Positions 49,038-51,093 of a stretch of DNA of 51,093 nt are shown piece after piece. Made by a program: the position numbers and the translations under genes. Position 1 is the first letter of the stretch, and each line of letters opens with the position of its first letter. Under the pieces are notes generated by a model. It worked only from the letters and a program-made list of their open reading frames with translations, made no database searches and was not told where the DNA came from. Source of the stretch: CAYFHQ01 sp964342805 (lineage in GTDB: Bacteria > Bacillota > Clostridia > Peptostreptococcales > Acidaminobacteraceae); the NCBI GenBank assembly GCA_964342805.1, contig CAYFHQ010000012.1, positions 1 to 51,093 on the forward strand, given 5' to 3'.

Positions 49038-50393
49038 ATGAACGTTTTACTCATACGCCCGCCCCGAATAAAACAAGCCATTACCCTCAGTGACTTCATG
49101 TACTCGGAGCCCCTGGGCCTGGAAATGGCATATGGGGTCATAAAGAATGACCACAGGGTCGAAATATTTGACATGATGGCCGAGGACACCCCTCTGGCCG
49201 ACAAGCTGGCGGCCTTCCAGCCGGACTGCATTGCCATAACCAGTCTCTGCATAGACGTCCACGCTGTTCATGACATCGCCAGGCAGACCAAGGCCTATTC
49301 ATCATCTATTTTCACCTTGGTTGGGGGCACCCAGGCCTACCTCAACCCGGAGGGCTTTATGGACCCTGCCGTGGATGGAATTTTCCACTACACTACCCGG
49401 GACAACCTCCTGGCCTTCTATGGAGCAAAACCAGGTTCAAAGGACATTCCAGGCGTCCTCCTACGGTCAAGGGACTACGCCAAGGGAGAGGTCAAGGGGA
49501 GAAATGAGTACATCCTACCCGACCGAAAGAGCACGTCCAAATACAGGGACCAGTACTCCTACTTTGGCTACAAGCCTGCAGCCATCATGCAGATTTCCCA
49601 AGGATGCGCCAAGGCCTGTCGCTTCTGCCTCCGCTGGCGACTGGAAGGCTTTGACGAAGTCGACTTTGACAGGGACCTGGTTAGGGCAGACCTGGCGCAA
49701 ATTGAAGAAGAGACCATCATGCTCTATGACAATGACATTCTAGGGTCCACCGCCCGGATTGACCATTTCATGGACCTGGTGGAGGACATGGGTCTGAAAA
49801 AAAACTTCATTGCCTATGCCTCCGTGGAGGGCGTCCTGGCCAACAAGGACCAAGTTAAACGCTTTCAGTCTCTAGGCCTCAAGGCTTTATTGGTAGGCTA
49901 CGAAAGCTTCAGCGACCGTGACATGGCCTATTACACAAAAAAAGCCACCACCTCGGATAACCAGGTGGCAGCTGCATTCTTACGGAACCTAGGCATTGAC
50001 GTTTGGGCCTCCTTTATGGCCCACCCCGACTGGTCCAGGCAGGACTTCAAGGCCTTCCGCCGGGCGGTCAAGGCCCTGTCCCCACAGATTTCCTCGGTGA
50101 GTCCCCTAACCCCATTTCCTAACCTTCCTCTATATCGGGAGTATAAGGATCGGCTCCTCTATGGCCCCGACGACTTTGAAAAGTGGAGCTTTGGCCAGGT
50201 GATGATTGAGCCTTCTCAAATGTCCCTGCGGATGTACTATTTTGAAATGTTGAAGACCAACCTTTACATTAACCTCATGATGAACAAAACAACGGAAATG
50301 CTCCACCGGTATGGGTTTAAGACCTTGACCCGGTTGACGGTGGGGTCTTCTAAGGCTTTTGTGAAGTATGTGCGGTTGATGTTGGAGGCTTAG
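49038..50393 (+). CDS. radical SAM protein 4 with N-terminal B12-type domain
   Basis: 451 residues. MNVLLIRPPRIKQAITLSDF opens the B12-type domain, continued by DCIAITSLCIDVHAVHDI and FTLVGGTQAYLNPEGF. The site is CAKACRFC (Cys 190, 194, 197). MLYDNDILGSTARIDHFMDL and ALLVGYESFSDRDMAYY follow, and the C-terminal region (MIEPSQMSLRMYYFEMLKTN) aligns with the MSKRQFYIRLL tail of protein 2. GAGAGGA precedes ATG 49038, 23 bases after protein 3. Last gene before a strong terminator at 50397. Confidence 0.9.
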   Translation: MNVLLIRPPRIKQAITLSDFMYSEPLGLEMAYGVIKNDHRVEIFDMMAEDTPLADKLAAFQPDCIAITSLCIDVHAVHDIARQTKAYSSSIFTLVGGTQAYLNPEGFMDPAVDGIFHYTTRDNLLAFYGAKPGSKDIPGVLLRSRDYAKGEVKGRNEYILPDRKSTSKYRDQYSYFGYKPAAIMQISQGCAKACRFCLRWRLEGFDEVDFDRDLVRADLAQIEEETIMLYDNDILGSTARIDHFMDLVEDMGLKKNFIAYASVEGVLANKDQVKRFQSLGLKALLVGYESFSDRDMAYYTKKATTSDNQVAAAFLRNLGIDVWASFMAHPDWSRQDFKAFRRAVKALSPQISSVSPLTPFPNLPLYREYKDRLLYGPDDFEKWSFGQVMIEPSQMSLRMYYFEMLKTNLYINLMMNKTTEMLHRYGFKTLTRLTVGSSKAFVKYVRLMLEA

Positions 50394-50396
50394 AAA

Positions 50397-50432
50397 AACC
50401 CCCAGTTTAATTTCTCCAACTGGGGGTTCATT
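50397..50432. terminator. intrinsic terminator after the radical SAM operon
   Basis: AACCCCCAGTT and AACTGGGGGTT form an 11-bp stem around a 10-base loop, 4 bases past the last stop. It also ends the leftward HEPN gene, whose stop is at 50439. Confidence 0.85.
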
Positions 50433-50438
50433 GCTTTA

Positions 50439-51017
50439 TTAAGTCTCAGCTTTAAATTTTTCGTTCTCTAAAAAAGCACTTATTTCATCAATTACTGATT
50501 CTAAGTAGGTGAACGTTCTTTCACAATACACGTCTAATTGTTGAACAGTTAGGTCACGACCAACTTCCTCAAACGATTTTTCTCCATGAGCTAGTTCATT
50601 GCGCCATTTCTTGATGCTCCTTAACTCTGATGCGGCATTTGAAATTTCCATGCCATATTTTGAAAGAACTGACTTGATTTCTCTCGAATCTAGGTTCCCA
50701 CTGTACAATGGATACATGTCTGATAGACTCTTGTAAGATACGTCGAAGACTAAATTCCCCTTTATATGTCCAATGAACTCCATGATATGATCGAACGATT
50801 TATGAACATCATTCTTTTTTTCTATTGAATAGTTATAATAAACAACAAGCATTTTCTTCAGGTCAGAATTTAGTTCGTCAAATTTAACATTTCGTGCTTT
50901 CATTACATCATGAATCCGAGTCAAACTCATCGTGATTGTTGATTCAACTAAGTTGTACAACATGATAACCAGACCAGCTTTGACACTCGTTCGCAAAGTG
51001 GTTGCATTAACTTGCAT
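50439..51017 (-). CDS. HEPN-domain protein, MAE_28990/MAE_18760-like
   Basis: 192 residues, all-helical. The HEPN RNase-type motif RxxxxH is present as RNELAH (about R139-H144) inside IKKWRNELAHGEKSFEEVGR. The N-terminal RTSVKAGLVIMLYNLVESTI is the usual first helix of MAE_28990/MAE_18760 proteins. Members of this family are predicted RNases linked to defence or toxin-antitoxin systems. ATG 51017 has GGAGAAG 5 bases upstream. Composition is AT-rich, like the higBA module and unlike the radical SAM operon between them. No partner gene is in view; one may lie beyond 51093. Confidence 0.85.
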   Translation of the reverse strand: MQVNATTLRTSVKAGLVIMLYNLVESTITMSLTRIHDVMKARNVKFDELNSDLKKMLVVYYNYSIEKKNDVHKSFDHIMEFIGHIKGNLVFDVSYKSLSDMYPLYSGNLDSREIKSVLSKYGMEISNAASELRSIKKWRNELAHGEKSFEEVGRDLTVQQLDVYCERTFTYLESVIDEISAFLENEKFKAET

Positions 51018-51039
51018 GTCTTCTCCATCACTCTGAGTA

Positions 51040-51067
51040 ATTATAATGGACCCCAAAGTCAAGACAA
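51040..51067 (-). promoter_or_regulatory. promoter of the HEPN gene
   Basis: On the lower strand TTGTCT (51067-51062), 16 bases, TATAAT (51045-51040). Since the promoter lies in the window, the gene is complete and probably first in its unit. Confidence 0.6.
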
Positions 51068-51093
51068 AATATTCTCTTGCTTAAGTTAGTCCT

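Noticed and set aside
1..51093. CRISPR arrays, tRNA or rRNA genes, transposases
   Set aside because: Looked for on both strands; no spaced direct repeats of CRISPR size, no tRNA TPsiC-type motif in context and no transposase-like protein were found.

Overview
The window looks like chromosomal DNA of a low-to-mid G+C Firmicute, most likely an anaerobic member of the Clostridia. The evidence is strong AGGAGG-type ribosome binding sites, a T-box leader before valS, an adenine riboswitch, a YdiF/Uup-type ABC-F gene, YibE/F, GGDEF signalling and many small B12-type radical SAM proteins. This assignment is an inference; there is no rRNA or tRNA gene to anchor it. I see no CRISPR array, transposase or phage gene.

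Layout. 1-9.3 kb: a partial GNAT gene, an EamA exporter, then a leftward operon of PAS sensor, diguanylate cyclase and PEP-synthase/Rph-like phosphotransferase, followed by a MarR gene, a small membrane protein and YibE/F with an overlapping Lys/Cys-rich miniprotein. 9.3-15 kb: a secreted LysM-tailed 5'-nucleotidase and a two-component locus in decay (response regulator lacking most of its receiver domain, intact histidine kinase, lipoprotein gene broken by an in-frame TAG). 15-23 kb: T-box plus valS, an NAD(P)H oxidoreductase, an ABC-F ATPase behind a long structured leader with a possible leader peptide and an intrinsic terminator, and adenine deaminase behind an adenine riboswitch. 23-38 kb: GNAT, a glycosyltransferase pseudogene, tldD-tldE, a ClpP-fold lipid-anchored or membrane protein, a second Rph-like phosphotransferase divergent from its TetR regulator, a CDF metal exporter, an amino acid permease/LysR pair, a mini MotA-like pair, and a frameshifted SRPBCC gene divergent from an AraC regulator. 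38-42 kb: a helix-turn-helix protein with eight 28-residue repeats, a DUF4349 lipoprotein and an AT-richer HigBA toxin-antitoxin module. 42.2-50.4 kb: seven tightly packed genes (two GNAT-fold acyltransferases, four radical SAM enzymes with N-terminal B12-type domains, one methyltransferase). 50.4-51.1 kb: a HEPN-type protein.

The strongest candidate for an undescribed system is the seven-gene radical SAM/acyltransferase operon at 42277-50393. Next are the uORF/attenuator-like leader before the ABC-F gene (18618-19036), the repeat-bearing HTH protein (38321-39271), and the PAS-GGDEF-phosphotransferase operon. Four genes carry disruptions (deletion, two nonsense codons, one frameshift). These are either real decay or assembly/sequencing errors and should be checked against reads.
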